Of a stretch of 64,000 nt of DNA, positions 24,376 through 35,740 are shown piece by piece (positions within the stretch are counted from its first letter, which is position 1; the number at the start of each line of letters is the position of its first letter). The position numbers and the translations under genes are program-made. The stretch covers positions 3,725,610 through 3,789,609 of the forward strand of contig JAMXIF010000031.1 of the NCBI GenBank assembly GCA_028583685.1, given 5' to 3'. This DNA comes from Petaurus breviceps papuanus (Eukaryota > Chordata > Mammalia > Diprotodontia > Petauridae). The notes beneath the pieces were generated by a model, which was given only the letters and a program-made list of their open reading frames with translations, was not told where the DNA came from and searched no databases.

Positions 24376-25218
24376 GAAAATGCCATAACCTAAATAAACG
24401 AAGAAATTAATGATATTCAATAGGGATGACAGAAAGAAGCAACATAATAGCCATTAAAAGGCTAACAGAGTAAAAAAATGGACTAAGCTAATTTTTTTCT
24501 TCTTGAATAGGACCAGATGCAAAACTGTGGTAACAGGTAGAAATATAGATTGATATGGTTTCCTTCAACAAAGAGAAATTAGGAGTTGATAAGAAATAGA
24601 CAAGAATACACTGAAAAGCAGGGAATTAATCTAAAAGAGTAAGAATTCTAGAACTGAATTTCCATTCATTAGTAACTGTATTTAACAAAATAATCCTTGC
24701 ATTAGGAAAGTCAGATGACAAATCTGGAGTGATTTCAAATTTCAAATTACAATGATTCTAGTGGTTAAATATTCTACCTGTTATTCTGTTAATATAGTTA
24801 TTTTATAAAGTACTCATCTATTCTTGTTAATCCATGAGTGTTGCTGGCAAATGACAGTTTTTAACAATTTTTCTTATTTATAATTACTGTTTCTGTTTTA
24901 TATTAGTTATATAGTTTTCCTCATTTTCAAACAAATTATCTAATGCTCTGTACTCTTTATTAATCCTCTTCTATCAGGGTTGAATTTTCTTTAAATCAAT
25001 TATTAAGCTTTTTAAATTAGAATTTATTAAGATCAGATTGGCATTTCTGAACTGCAAAAAAATTATATAAAAAATATGAAAAGAAACTGAAAACAAAGCA
25101 CTGTTAAGAGTAAAACTAAATTAGAAACAGACTTCTATGACTACATCAAATTAATCTCTGTAGTATCATCACCACAACAACCATAGTTACTGGAGATCCT
25201 AAAATAAAGGGGAAAAAG

Positions 25219-25386
25219 AGGGCAGCCGGGTAGCACAACAAGTAAGAGCACCAGCCCCAGTGTCGGGATGACTTGGGGATCAAATCCGGGCTCAGACACT
25301 TAGCACCCACCCAGAAATGCCTGGCCGTGTAATCTTGAGCAAGTTACTTAACCCCAATTGCTTTTTAAAAAATAAATAAATAAATA
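25219..25386 (+). mobile_element. Type B tRNA-derived SINE
   Basis: Full copy with head GGGCAGCCGGGTAGCACAAC, box B region GGGGATCAAATCCGGGCTC, tail ACTTAACCCCAATTGCTTTT and a TAAA-type A-rich end. AAGGGGAAAAAG on the left and AAGGGGGAAAAAAG on the right are probably the target duplication. Confidence 0.9.
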
Positions 25387-26812
25387 ATGAAGGGGGAAAA
25401 AAGCGTAAACGAAAGTTAACATGCATGGGGTATTAAAACACCCCATAAGCAAGGAATTATAGTTGGAATATAGTAAGGATAGGTCTTTCAGATGTAATAT
25501 AAGGGCACAATATGTAACAGTACACTCACTATTAATACAGCTTCAAGTCCCACCTACAAGAATACTTTTCTACTTCTGCCTCAAAAATTGGAGAAAATTC
25601 CTATTTAGTAGTCTCCTCCTAACTCAAAAGCTCATCATCTGAATCTCTAGCCGTACACACTTCAAACAGTTCAAAGAGATCGGCTTCCAAACTATTTCCA
25701 CCCCTTTTATTTCACTAAAATAAATAGATATAAAAATAAGAGAAAACATCTTTAGTACAGTCGACATGAAAAACTTTAAAAATGCTCTTTATAGGTAAGG
25801 AAGACATCATAGTCCTTGTAAAGTATTTAAAGAAAAGATCTATGATTCTCATTTTTCAATTAGTAGTAAATTAGAAAACAATATTTTTGTGCCTATGGAA
25901 GTACAATATAAATTGTTATTTCAATACTAATGAAACAGAGGCTAAAGTTATTTCACTAGCTTGAAAAGAATGGCATTTGTTAAAAGTTAAGTTGCAAACA
26001 TATCTTGAATGGTTCAACTCTTGGCCCTGGAATTATTTATGCTTCATATCAGCAACAGATGATTAGTGGTCGCCATTTAAGAGATAAATACTTCATAAAA
26101 TGTTTTCATAAGAAAATAATCTCAAGTTAATAAACTGCTTGATGAAACCTAATTATATAGGTTTTTGAATATATGTGATTAGTATATTATTTAAATTATT
26201 ATTCAATAACACAGGGATTATTAGTCTTTACTGTTTCAAGAGTATTGTCTGCCAGGCTAAATCAATGGATCTCCTAAAAGAAAAATTTTAAGTTCATAAA
26301 TAAAAAAATTATAAAGTAAGCCAATTATATGTTCAAATATAATTATCAAGCCATATTCTACTTTGAAAACCAAGTTTATTGATTAGAAGTTAAAAATTGG
26401 TGTAATAAAGTAAATATCTATTCTCAAATGCTTGAGCTTAGACTTTTGCACACTACCTTTTAATGCAAAAAGCTTTCTAACAGATTAATTCATTTTTAAA
26501 ATAATCAATTTAATCTTTGATTTTTATTCTTCCATGTCATTCTTTGTATGTGAAGTTACTCTTAAAAAATAGATAATTCAATCAATGACTGCTAAACAGA
26601 GGCTAAACATGTATATTAAGATAATCATAGCTATTTTGTGGGCATTTTGCTTCCTTAATGCAAAAAAATAAAAACAACAACAAAAGAAAAACCAAACCAA
26701 AACCTAAATGACCTAGAAAATCTCCCTCAACTGCTGTTTTCCCCTAAGAATAATATAAAAGGTTTTCTCAGTGTTCTTAGAATAACCTGCCTAAATGCTT
26801 TTGAAAAACCAC

Positions 26813-26935
26813 TTATATATTATTCTTTACATATTATTATATTGAATATTAAATAAAATTAAAAATAATATAAAATATATAAATATTATATTTATATTAT
26901 TACTTATTATTTGTTATTCTTTCAAATAACATGAT
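26813..26935. repeat. Very AT-rich tract
   Basis: About 120 bp almost entirely A/T, mixing TATTA, AAATAT and ATAATAT units. Low-complexity intronic sequence. Confidence 0.85.
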
Positions 26936-27107
26936 ATTTACCTTCTTCTAAAGTCAATCTTTCCAAAAATTATTTTGAAAACTAAACCTCACTATTCCCT
27001 TAGTATATATGTATCTATGACATTTGCAGTCAGCCTTGCAGGAAGGAAGATATCAGTACAAATCCTGCCTCTGATATGAACAAGCTATGTACTGATTAGC
27101 AAGCTTA

Positions 27108-27360
27108 GCCAGGGGATGCAGTAGATACAGCACTAGAACTGCAGTGAAGAAGATTATGAGTTTAAAATCTAGCACAAGCATAGACACAAGCTATGTGATT
27201 CTGGGCAAATCATTTAACCTCTGTTGCCTTACTTTTCTCTCTGGTAAATAGGAAAAATAGAAATTCCTACCTCATAGGCTGTCAGGAAAATGAAATAAGA
27301 CATTATTTGTAAAGGTCTTTACCAATCTTTTAGCATTAAAGAGTAGCTATTATTTATTTA
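27108..27360 (+). mobile_element. MIR-type SINE, near full length
   Basis: The order is GCCAGGGGATGCAGTAGATA (head), AAGCTATGTGATTCTGGGCA AATC (core), CTTTTCTCTCTGGTAAATAG and TACCTCATAGGCTGTCAGGA, then the trailing GCATTAAAGAGTAGCTATTA. This fits MIR-type CORE SINEs across the whole length. Confidence 0.7.
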
Positions 27361-28002
27361 TTATATCAATCCCTTTCAGTACAACAGGCAAACTTCTAAG
27401 ACAATAACTTAATAAAAATAAAAGCTGTCAATCTACACTGATGGGCAAAGTTTCTGCCCTAGGGAGTTCTTCTGATGAAATTCCCAACATGGTTCCAAAA
27501 TAAAGCACACACGGATTTATTTTTTCAAGAATTCACTAAATAGTTCTTCAAAATAATATTTTGAAGAAAAAATACCAAATACAATGCCATGCTAACTCCT
27601 ACCAAAAAATTTTTGTGAGTAATGATTATCATAATTTATTTCATACTAATCAATTCTATACACTAAGTTATAAAATTAATTAAAACTATTCAAAAAGCTT
27701 GCTAAATACTGTTGTCATTTCTTTAAACAAACTGATACGAAGAAGAACAAAGAAGATATAGAAAACAACTACATCAAGTACATAGAATAAAGACAATGGA
27801 TGATAGAGGAATATCCAAAAACTTTTATTTTGCTTCTAATTTTCTCTAAAAATAAGGATGTTTAAAAAGCTGACAATTAAACAAAAAGGTTAACATAAAG
27901 TTATTATTCAAGATAAATGACAGGATAGTTTTAAAAAATCTAGAATATGAGGCAATATTGGATAGGGTTGTCAAAAAATGTAATATCCTTAAAAAAAAAA
28001 GT

Positions 28003-28172
28003 TTAGGCGACGGCTAGGTGCCACCTAGCAGTGAATACAGCACCAGCCCTGGAGTCAGGAGGACCTGAGTTCAAATGTGACCTCAGACACTCAACACAAA
28101 ACTAGCCATGTTTGGGCAAGTCACTTAACCCCAACTGCCCTTCCATCCCTCCTCCAAAAAGAAAAAAAAAAG
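28003..28172 (+). mobile_element. Type A tRNA-derived SINE with a palindrome in its head
   Basis: From GGCGACGGCTAGGTGCCACC to an A-rich tail, flanked by GTAATATCCT (27980-27989 and 28173-28182). An A10 run lies between the left target repeat and the head. The head contains GGCTAGGTGCCACCTAGCAG, an inserted near-palindrome not seen in other copies. Confidence 0.88.
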
Positions 28173-28635
28173 GTAATATCCTCTTAAATATCCAGAGCAA
28201 TGGAAAAATCCAGTTAGGATATACCTAGAGTATTGTGGTATTCTGAATAAACACATTATTAGAAGGATTATTTATGAAGAGGAGTACATGTAAAGAAATA
28301 CAAGACAGTTAGATCAGGTCTGTAGAAGGCAACCATCAATTCAAGCAAGTAAGATGCAATAGCAAGATTAAAATACCTCAAAAGCCATAACACAGAAAAG
28401 GGATTAAACTTGCATAACTTGTTCAAAAGGGAAAAAACAAGAAAACTAGGGGTGACAAGCAGAGTTGAAACACAGGTTTTAAAGTGATATAATGAAAACT
28501 CACTATTAATATTATGCAAATTTAGAATTAATTGCTTCAGAGCAGAGAGTTGGAGATATTAAAGGAGATAGCACCTAAACTTCTTCTATCTGCTGAGAAT
28601 TTTTAGATATTACGTTTCTAAGTATGAGTCCAACA

Positions 28636-28860
28636 TGTGCCATGATAGAATTCTGAATTTTGACTCAAAAACATGGATTCAAATCCCTTCTCAGATGCAT
28701 CATAGTTCAATAACTTCCCAATTTCATAGTCTCTTTAAAATTGTTTTCTCTATTCTTCAATGGAATAATATCAATAAGAACTACCTTAAAGATTGTGAAG
28801 ATCAAGTGAGTAATGATAGTAAAATATTCTGCACACTGTGAGCCACACAGCAACATTAGC
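28636..28860 (+). mobile_element. MIR-type SINE (old)
   Basis: TGACTCAAAAACATGGATTC AAATCCC, then AATAACTTCCCAATTTCATA, AATGGAATAATATCAATAAG and AAAGATTGTGAAGATCAAGT parallel the MIR order (TCAAATCC, CTTCTC, AAATGGGGATAATA, GTTGTGAGGATTAAATGAG). Highly diverged. Confidence 0.55.
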
Positions 28861-29514
28861 ATTTAAAATTATTACACAAGTTCTACTATTCCTTCTAATG
28901 ACAGCTGGATTATCTCTGTGGTTCCTTTAAACTTTAACAGTCTATGTTTTATGATGTTACATAGATAAAACAAGCAAGATATGACACATTTTCTTTCACA
29001 TATAACTGACAGTCTCAAATTCTCTTTAAAAAACAAATTTACTGACTATATAACTACTCATATATATAACTACTATATCCTACCAATGATACTGTTCTCA
29101 ATGTTTTTTAAAACTATGTATGTATTTCTTTTGCTATGCCAGAAATTCTGTTAATATTAATTAGGGGACAAAATAAAAGGATTTTCTTTCTAAATATATT
29201 TTGCTGAGTTAATCAGAAGTAACATTGCTTTGAAAAAGAAGTTAAATAACTGATACACTTAAATATAATCCAACTAAAAGGAATTTTTAACAGATAATAC
29301 AAAAAAAGTTATAAACAAAAGTACCGCAAACAAAAGAATACTTTAATTCTAATTTAATTTAATACTATATAAATAATAAGCACAGTAGTTACAAATAATA
29401 AATAAAACTAATATAAGCTTTGGTTAATTTCATAAACTATATTATATGTTTTAGGCTATATATTACACATCTTATTTTGTAAACTATATATTGTATATTA
29501 TTTTATACTTGAAT

Positions 29515-29650
29515 AAACTGAGGCAGATGAAGGTTAAGTAACTTGTCCAGAGTTATACAGCTACTAAGTATCTAAGGCTATATTTGAACTTAAGTCTTTC
29601 TGACTCCAGACCCAGCACACTATCTACTGTACCTGCTAGGTGCCCCAAGG
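29515..29650 (-). mobile_element. Type A-like or MIR-type SINE, diverged (antisense)
   Basis: The plus strand carries GTAACTTGTCCAGAGTTATA CAGCTACTAAG, then TCTGACTCCAGACCCAGCAC and CTGCTAGGTGCCCC at the right end, which is the complement of a GGGGCACCTAG head. Confidence 0.72.
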
Positions 29651-30270
29651 AAATAGTCAAGGATGCCTTGAAGGTTTTGAAATCTGGATGACTAGAAAAG
29701 ATAAGACTCCTTCCCCTAAAACACTAAGAAGAGGTGGGTTGAGAGGTAAAGATTATGTATTTCTTTTTAGACCTGAGTTTGAGACGACTACAGTACACTC
29801 TGTTGAAGATATATAACAAACATGGGTCTGAAGCTCAGGAAAACACTATGGCTACATATTTAAATCAGAGTAATCTTTACAGAACATTAATTAATCAAGG
29901 CAACCTGGTGCTATCACCAAGCAAAGGTGTGAAAGTAAACAGAAAATGAACTAAAAAAAAAAAAAAAAGAGTGACACCCAAAATAAGAAGGGAGCCCCAA
30001 AAATGCTGAGATGTGTTCAAAAAAGTAAGAAGAAAAGGACAAGAACATGACAAAAAACTCAGGGTTCTCATACCTACTTAGGTCGACCAAACCTAGAATA
30101 AAGTTTCCACCTAATAACTTGTCCCAAAATCTCACCTACCAGTCAGGAAGGTCTAACAAAACCCAGATCTAAGAAGTAATGGTAGCCCCTGACTCAGCTA
30201 GTGAAATCCAAAGGTGGAATCCCATCCATTCACTGACTTGCTGACAATTTCACTGTGGTCTAATGCAAGC

Positions 30271-30360
30271 AAGGGTGGGGAACTCGGGGTCTCAAGACCA
30301 CATGTGGCCCTTTGAATCCAAACTTCACAGAATAAACCCCCTTAATAAGAGGGTTTGTCA
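30271..30360 (+). mobile_element. hAT-type nonautonomous DNA transposon, half element
   Basis: AAGGGTGGGGAACTCGGGGT, then ACCACATGTGGCCCTTTGAA TCC and the internal near-palindrome AAACCCCCTTAATAAGAGGG. This resembles one arm of a common palindromic mammalian hAT element whose ends read CAGGGGTGGGGAACC. The right arm is missing. Confidence 0.55.
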
Positions 30361-31973
30361 GGCCCTAATACTAAAAGTGCCCCACAAGGGCTGGCAGTTG
30401 GGGGTTAATCCTTGAAGAAAGTACAGATGATTTCTGCTTTTATTCATTTCCGATTTTTTTGAGTTACCTCAAATGAAATCTGTAATATCAATGCACAAAT
30501 CTATCCATGGCTGCCCATTCTCATGATTCTTGTCTATGTCCTCTCACAAAGTCACAATTAAGTGTCTTCTAAATGTGCTGGGGCCTTTTGATTTTGTTGT
30601 GATTTTTACCTAGACACCAGAGCATTGTTACAGAAAATCCAGTGGTTATCTTTTACTCTCTGCATGTGACTAATCCACCTGGTTTACCAGCAAATTCTTT
30701 TGATGACATCCCTGATATATCAATTCTTCATAATTTATTATTTTTAATATAAGGCGGCAAGTTCATTTCTAATATGTGCCTCTATTTTGCTCAGTAAGTC
30801 ACCTTCACTTCAATTCTTTGGAGACTGCAATATTTAATGACTAAAAAAAGATATGAAATCTTTATAATACAAGTACAAAATACCAGTAAGTAGCCTGATA
30901 CAAATCAGTTTGAATGTTCTGAGTTATATATCTTCTCATTACTCCTTCTTTTACCTTGGTAGTTTTGTTCTAAAAAGCTAATGATCTATAAATAACTATA
31001 GCAGCAACCAGATTTTTAAAAAAATATTCAAATACAAACAATTTCATTTTCAAATGACATTATTTGGTATATTCAGCGAGGCTCTCCCCTCTCTTCTTAA
31101 AATATTCATGACTTATAGGCATGGGACTTTACATATATTCTACAAGCCTTTGGCACATCTAACTCCTGGAGCAGTTTTTATCACATTTTCACCTATCCTC
31201 CCTTATGCCCATCTTTGCCCTGAAGTCACAGAGCTGTAAAATGATTTTATGAAATTCTAACTAGAATTTATCTATAATAATACTTTGAAAAAGATGTTGG
31301 CACATAATCTTCAACAATTTTCATAGTATTCTGTTCACAAATACTTCAATTTGAGATAAACTAGGATATCATTAAATGATTTATTGACCTGAAATGCATG
31401 TTAAAAATACCTTATAAGAGATATACTGTGCCATATTCTTTAGCAATGTCTACCAATAACACAAAAGTGAAATTTTTAACACTAATTATGTGACATTATT
31501 CATCATTTTGAAAGACTAGTTTCAAAATACGTTTTCCCTCAAACTAGGTTTTACATAATTAGTTCTTTCTAATTCAAAAATTTATGAATTGAACAGAGTT
31601 TAAAAAAGATTTTAACCACTAAATAGAATCACCAACATAAAGGAATTCACCTATAGAGTCACCAATAAAGAACTTAAATGAACTATCAAAAAAATGAGTC
31701 CCTTTAAAGAATTAGAATGGTAATACTGCTTGATTTTCTGTAATTTCAAAAATTATGAATGTGTTCAAAGAGTTTAAAAATAAAATTATGACCTGTTATC
31801 TAAAATTAGATTAAGTACAGCAAAAACTTCAAAGTAGATAAATTCCATCTTTCTTTGTTCACAACTTCACAGGAAGAAACTCACACTGTGTACGATTGAA
31901 CTTTTATCAATTGATTTTGCTAAAAGATGCCTTTATGAGTCGGATTCATAAGAAAAAAAATCATCAGTTTTAC

Positions 31974-32134
31974 CTGTACCAGGTTGGACAATTGGTTCAG
32001 AAGTATCCATTTCATCACAAGGTGGTATTGGATCCATATCTCCTAACTGTTTACAATACATGCAGACATACTCTTCTTTTAACTGTGAATCAAATTCAGT
32101 ATCTGCAGCTTTGTCACATTCAATATGAATCCAT
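31974..32134 (-). CDS. KMT2C: KMT2C exon: end of third PHD module and linker start
   Basis: This is a 161-nt exon with 1 nt finishing a split Arg codon, 53 codons and 1 nt of a split Asp codon. The first half, WIHIECDKAADTEFDSQLKE then EYVCMYC, supplies the last His, Cys and Cys..Cys ligands of the PHD module begun in the previous exon; human has WVHLECDKPTDHELDTQLKE EYICMYC. The second half (KQLGDMDPIPPCDEMDTSEP IVQPGT) is linker. The acceptor is AATTGCTCCAG before 32134 and the donor GTAAAA at 31973. It is only 507 bp from the upstream exon. Confidence 0.96.
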
Positions 32135-32641
32135 CTGGAGCAATTAACATTAAAAATATTTAAGTAAAATTATGCAAATTAAAATAGTCTTAAACATTCA
32201 ACATATAGATACAAGGAAGAGTACCAAGTAAAAGGGAGTAAAGCAATAGCACAAAAATTTCAAATAAAAATGTTGAAGAGAAATCATAAAAAAGTAGTTA
32301 TCTTTGACTAAAAAATGTCATTGCTGATGGCATTATGCTATTCGATATCTTTCTTCCTTTCTCAATTTGCCTCATTTCCTTTAATTTCCTTTTTCTTTTT
32401 TTTCTAGTTCACATTATTCTTATATATAAATGTTCCTTTCTTTAGAAGCTGCCAGTAGCACTTATGCCACTTAAGCCTAGCAATTCTCAGAGGTAAAAAG
32501 GTTGACGGTCCCTAACTCCAACAATATCATCCTTTCTTACCAGAAGGGACTGGGGACCCAAGAGCTAAAGGAGGAGAGGGACGGACATCTGAAAGAATCA
32601 TTATGTCTGACTCATTTTAAACAATAAATTTGGACTCTTAC
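32135..32641 (-). other. KMT2C: KMT2C intron (0.5 kb)
   Basis: The shortest intron of the window. It is T-rich on the plus strand near 32350-32405 and no repeat family is recognised. Confidence 0.9.
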
Positions 32642-32814
32642 CTTTTACACATGTGACAATGCAACATGTCTTTCTGCAAGTCTGGTTGGTAGCACTTTCC
32701 ACAGAAAGGGCAGGCCAGATTATCTTGAGGTTGATAACAACTGTCACATACTAGGCAATTATGGTGCCACTGCGAGCTGGTTCGAGTGCCACATTCTGCA
32801 CATATTCTGCAGTT
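32642..32814 (-). CDS. KMT2C: KMT2C exon: PHD/RING-like zinc module
   Basis: This is a 173-nt exon with 57 codons from phase 0 plus AG of a split Arg. It encodes the Cys-rich NCRICAECGTRTSSQWHHNC, LVCDSCYQPQDNLACPFCGK and CYQPDLQKDMLHCHMCK. CxxC pairs at CRIC, CLVC, CDSC, CPFC and CHMC, with WHH between, show zinc binding. It closes the PHD finger of the preceding exon and opens the next. Compared with the human sequence as I recall it (DNLCPFCGKCYHPELQ), there is one extra Ala before CPFC, which should be checked. The acceptor is TCTTTAG before 32814 and the donor GTAAGA at 32641. Confidence 0.96.
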
Positions 32815-33196
32815 CTAAAGATCATAAAGTAAACACAATTGCAGGTATATTTTTAAATGATAGGAGTTATATATTTCTGGCTAACAGGGTAACACTTTAC
32901 TTCAACCATTGAGTTGAATGAAATGTTTAAAAATAGAAAAAATGTTCCAATTAGTATCTTAGTTATTTAAACAATAAATTTTATTGGAAAAAAAAACTTG
33001 ATTACACAATTATGAATATAATTTAAAATGAAAAATAATTACTTAAAGCTGTGTTTTCTAAGCTAGAGAATAAGTTTCCCTTTTCTAACAATGAAGACAA
33101 AAGTAAAAAGATTCCTACCTCCCCAAGTATACAACTAACTCTTACTCTCTTAAGAAATCAAATTCTATGATCAATCACCACCATAAAAGTTGCCAC

Positions 33197-33369
33197 GGGG
33201 GGGGGGGGGGGGGGGGGGGATTGGAGGGAGGAAGGTAGGGCAATCAGGGTTAAGTGACTTGCAGAAGGTGAAATGGCTAGTTTTGTGTTAAGTGTCTGAG
33301 GCCAGATTTGAACACAGGTCCTCCTGACTCCAGGGCCGGCACTCTATTCACTGCTACCACCTAGCCACA
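33197..33369 (-). mobile_element. Type A SINE (antisense) with G23 run
   Basis: The plus strand starts with an uninterrupted G run at 33197-33219, then GGGTTAAGTGACTTGCAGAA, GTCCTCCTGACTCCAGGGCC and ACCACCTAGCCACACCCC. On the SINE's own strand the G run is a C tract before the tail. Confidence 0.9.
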
Positions 33370-33379
33370 CCCCCACATC

Positions 33380-33568
33380 TTTTTTTTTTTTTTTTTGGGG
33401 GGGGGGGGGGGGCTTTTTGCAGGAGGGAACACAGGGCAACTGGGGTTAAATGACTTGCCCGAGGTCACACGGCTAGTAAGTGTTAAATGGTCTGAGGCCA
33501 AATTTGAACTCAAGTCCTCCTGACTCCAGGACCAGCACTCTATTCACTGCACCACCTAGCCATACCCC
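33380..33568 (-). mobile_element. Type A SINE (antisense) with T17-G16 end
   Basis: On the plus strand a T run (33380-33396, the complement of the poly-A tail) is followed by G16 (33397-33412), AAATGACTTGCCCGAGGTCA, CCTCCTGACTCCAGGACCAG and ACCACCTAGCCATACCCC. ACCCCCACATC on the left and CACCCACATCA on the right suggest a target duplication that includes the head end of the adjacent copy. Confidence 0.9.
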
Positions 33569-33968
33569 ACACCCACATCATTTTTTAAGACGAAAAGATA
33601 TCTATGCTATACTTATTAAAAGGTTTAGCATATCAGTTATGTAACAATCACAATCATCAAAAGAATAGCATACAAAAAAAGGTCAAAATGTGTGTATGTT
33701 TTGTTTTTTGATGCACAGTTACGGCTTTTGTAAGCAATGTCAAAGGATACTTATGCCTCCTGTAACTGAAAAGAAGTTATTCACAATAATGAGTTATTCA
33801 AAATGAGTTATTCAAAAATGAGTTATTCACAATAACAACAAAAACAAAACAGATTTTTTTTCTCCCAGTGTGGAGTTCCTTATCTCTAGGAAACCACTGA
33901 GAAAATTCTGAGAGTGGCTGATATGAACAATATGACTAATCATTTATTCATAGCAGATGTACAAACAT

Positions 33969-33993
33969 ACACACACACACACACACACACACA
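33969..33993. repeat. (AC)n microsatellite
   Basis: About 12 CA units within intron sequence. Confidence 0.95.
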
Positions 33994-34361
33994 CCTATAT
34001 GTATCAACTATCCACCATCACATTTTCCTCAGTATTTAAGCAACAACAGAGGTAGAGACTGGAATAAGCTGCTACCAACAGAAACATCATCACCTTCAAG
34101 AAATAGGATTGTAAAATTTTTGTCTCCTCATCCATTCTAACATCTGAGCCCCATAAGTCTGTCTTAGTTCTCCCTCCCTTCCACAGTACAAAAAAGTCAA
34201 GGTTCAGCCCAGGAAACGACCTTTCTTTAAAAAAATAAACCCTTTAAAAAAAAATAAACTGGGTCACACTAGATGTGAAAAGAGTTTTGCCCTAAAAGAA
34301 CTCATAGGTCCTTTAGATATCTCTGGTTTATTTCACAGAAAACTTAGATTCTACTCTACTA

Positions 34362-34470
34362 GACTGTAAACTTGGTGAGAATAAGAACTTGGAAACTTCT
34401 CTTTTTATCTTACTCTCCCCCAGTAGCTTATAAGGAGCTCTCAATGAATATATATTTAGTGAATGGATTT
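34362..34470 (+). mobile_element. L2-type LINE 3' terminus
   Basis: GACTGTAAACTTGGTGAGAA, CTCTCCCCCAGTAGCTTATA and CAATGAATATATATTTAGTG correspond to the L2 ending (GACTGTAAGCTCCTTGAGGG ... CAGCGCTTAG ... AATAAATGTTTATTGA). Confidence 0.6.
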
Positions 34471-34901
34471 GAGTAAAATCCCACCCATTCAATTTCACTC
34501 AAGAAACTGGACTTCTAATCTTGACATTGCTAATAACTGCTCCAGTGACCTTGGACAAGTCAATTAACATCTGTATTCTTCAATTTCCTCCTTGGAAAAT
34601 AAAGTGACTTTGAAACTGATCTATAAGGATCCAAACAGTTGTAAAATTCTTGTATCTTTCCCATAAAAGTACATCATTCAATCACAACAAACTGGTTTCC
34701 ACACTAATATTCGAGATGAAAATTCAGTAGCAGTGCATATTGTTAATGATAATTGTCATTAACACTTGAAAAAATTATTTGTTGAGATTTTTCTGTATAC
34801 TTGATGTCAGTGAAAATGTCAAAAGTTTTAGCATCACTTACTATTTTTTAGTATATGCTTTCAGCATTTTTGGTGATAAATACCAATAAAGACATTCTAT
34901 C

Positions 34902-35058
34902 TTTTTTTTCCCAAGCAACTGGGGTTAAGTAACTTGCTCAAAGTTACATGGCCAGTTATTTCTGAGTGTGGTGCTAAGTATCTGAGCCCGGATTTGATCC
35001 CCAGGTCATCCCAACACTGTGGCCGGTGCTCTTACTCGCTGAGCCACCCGGCCACCCC
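34902..35058 (-). mobile_element. Type B tRNA-derived SINE (antisense)
   Basis: Reversed copy: T-rich left end, AAGCAACTGGGGTTAAGTAA, CGGATTTGATCCCCAGGTCA and TGAGCCACCCGGCCACCCC at the right. ACATTCTAT on the left and ACATTCCAT on the right are a probable target duplication. Confidence 0.92.
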
Positions 35059-35625
35059 AACACATTCCATGTTTAAAAGGTAGAAAAATATGTACAAAAA
35101 ACTTACAAAATCTATTTTCCTTGATATGGTAGGAGAAAAACCCTGCCCCATACTAAGGAAAGTATTAGCCTGCAGAGTTCAGAATTAGGATTTCAGCTAA
35201 ACAATATCGGTAGAAAGTATAAAAAATTTTTGGTTCAGAAAAAGGAGGAGACTATTAGAAATAAAGAGAAGAAAAAGAAACAAGTAGAGAAATTAAGCTG
35301 CTAAATATCCAGGAATGATCTAAAATTAAAGGCACTATAATCAAAGATTAAAGATGAGAAAGAAGGCTAAAAGGGACTACGAGGCAAAACAATCAGAATG
35401 AGAATCAAGGGTAAATTAAGTAGAAAGGTATGCTTTTGTAGTGTTACCTAAATATGGACTTTACATATTAGAATATTCTAACTTTAATTTTTGTGAGCAA
35501 TAGAATTTTAAGTTTTGGTTAGAAAACAGTTTCTTTAATCCAAATTTAATTCACAAATGAACTTTTTTTGTCTTCAAAATAGAAGAGACCAACAAAAATT
35601 TATTTAAATAAGAAATATAACCTAC

Positions 35626-35740
35626 TTTGCATTTCCAGCCATTTGTTGGTACTGAATCCATGACTGGTTGAAGACAAAAAGTGTGATACCCTTTGTCGCA
35701 TGTATCACATACCAGCATCTTGCTGTCTTCTCCAGAGTGC
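35626..35740 (-). CDS. KMT2C: KMT2C exon: PHD finger (HSGEDSKMLVC...)
   Basis: This is a 115-nt exon with 1 nt closing a split Lys plus 38 codons: HSGEDSKMLVCDTCDKGYHT then FCLQPVMDSVPTNGWKCK. It matches human KMT2C (QSGEDSKMLVCDTCDKGYHT FCLQPVMKSVPTNGWKCK) with two changes. CDTC, H and C of YHTFC, and the Cys of WKC are PHD zinc ligands; the first ligand pair (CQNC) is in the preceding exon and the last Cys begins the next exon. PHD modules in this cluster read or support chromatin and partner contacts. The acceptor is TTTTTATAG before 35740 and the donor GTAGGT at 35625. Confidence 0.97.

Larger units (their letters stand above)
19389..31973 (-). other. KMT2C: KMT2C intron (12.6 kb)
   Basis: This large intron is dense in retroelements: type A SINEs (19437-19580, 28003-28172), type B SINEs (20903-21048, 25219-25386), MIR-type SINEs (about 27108-27360, 28636-28860, 29515-29650), L2 pieces (about 20480-20830, 21530-21635, 21690-22440), L1 pieces (20873-20902 with 21049-21375; 23141-24375) and a hAT-type fragment (30271-30360). 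It also has an (AC)n tract at 20655-20693, a G run at 22733-22748 and a very AT-rich stretch at 26813-26935. The stretch 24380-25200, most of 25390-27050 and 30420-31970 show nothing I can assign. No gene. Confidence 0.8.
32815..35625 (-). other. KMT2C: KMT2C intron (2.8 kb)
   Basis: Contains two adjacent antisense type A SINEs with long G runs (33197-33568), an (AC)n tract (33969-33993), an L2 3' end (about 34362-34470), a MIR-type remnant (about 34525-34660) and an antisense type B SINE (34902-35058). A short tandem of GAGTTATTCA units lies at about 33790-33830. No gene. Confidence 0.85.

Noticed and set aside
29755-30135. Possible retroelement or pseudogene around an A16 run with a 64-residue ORF.
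   Set aside because: No family could be recognised; the A run and ORF alone are not enough to call an element.
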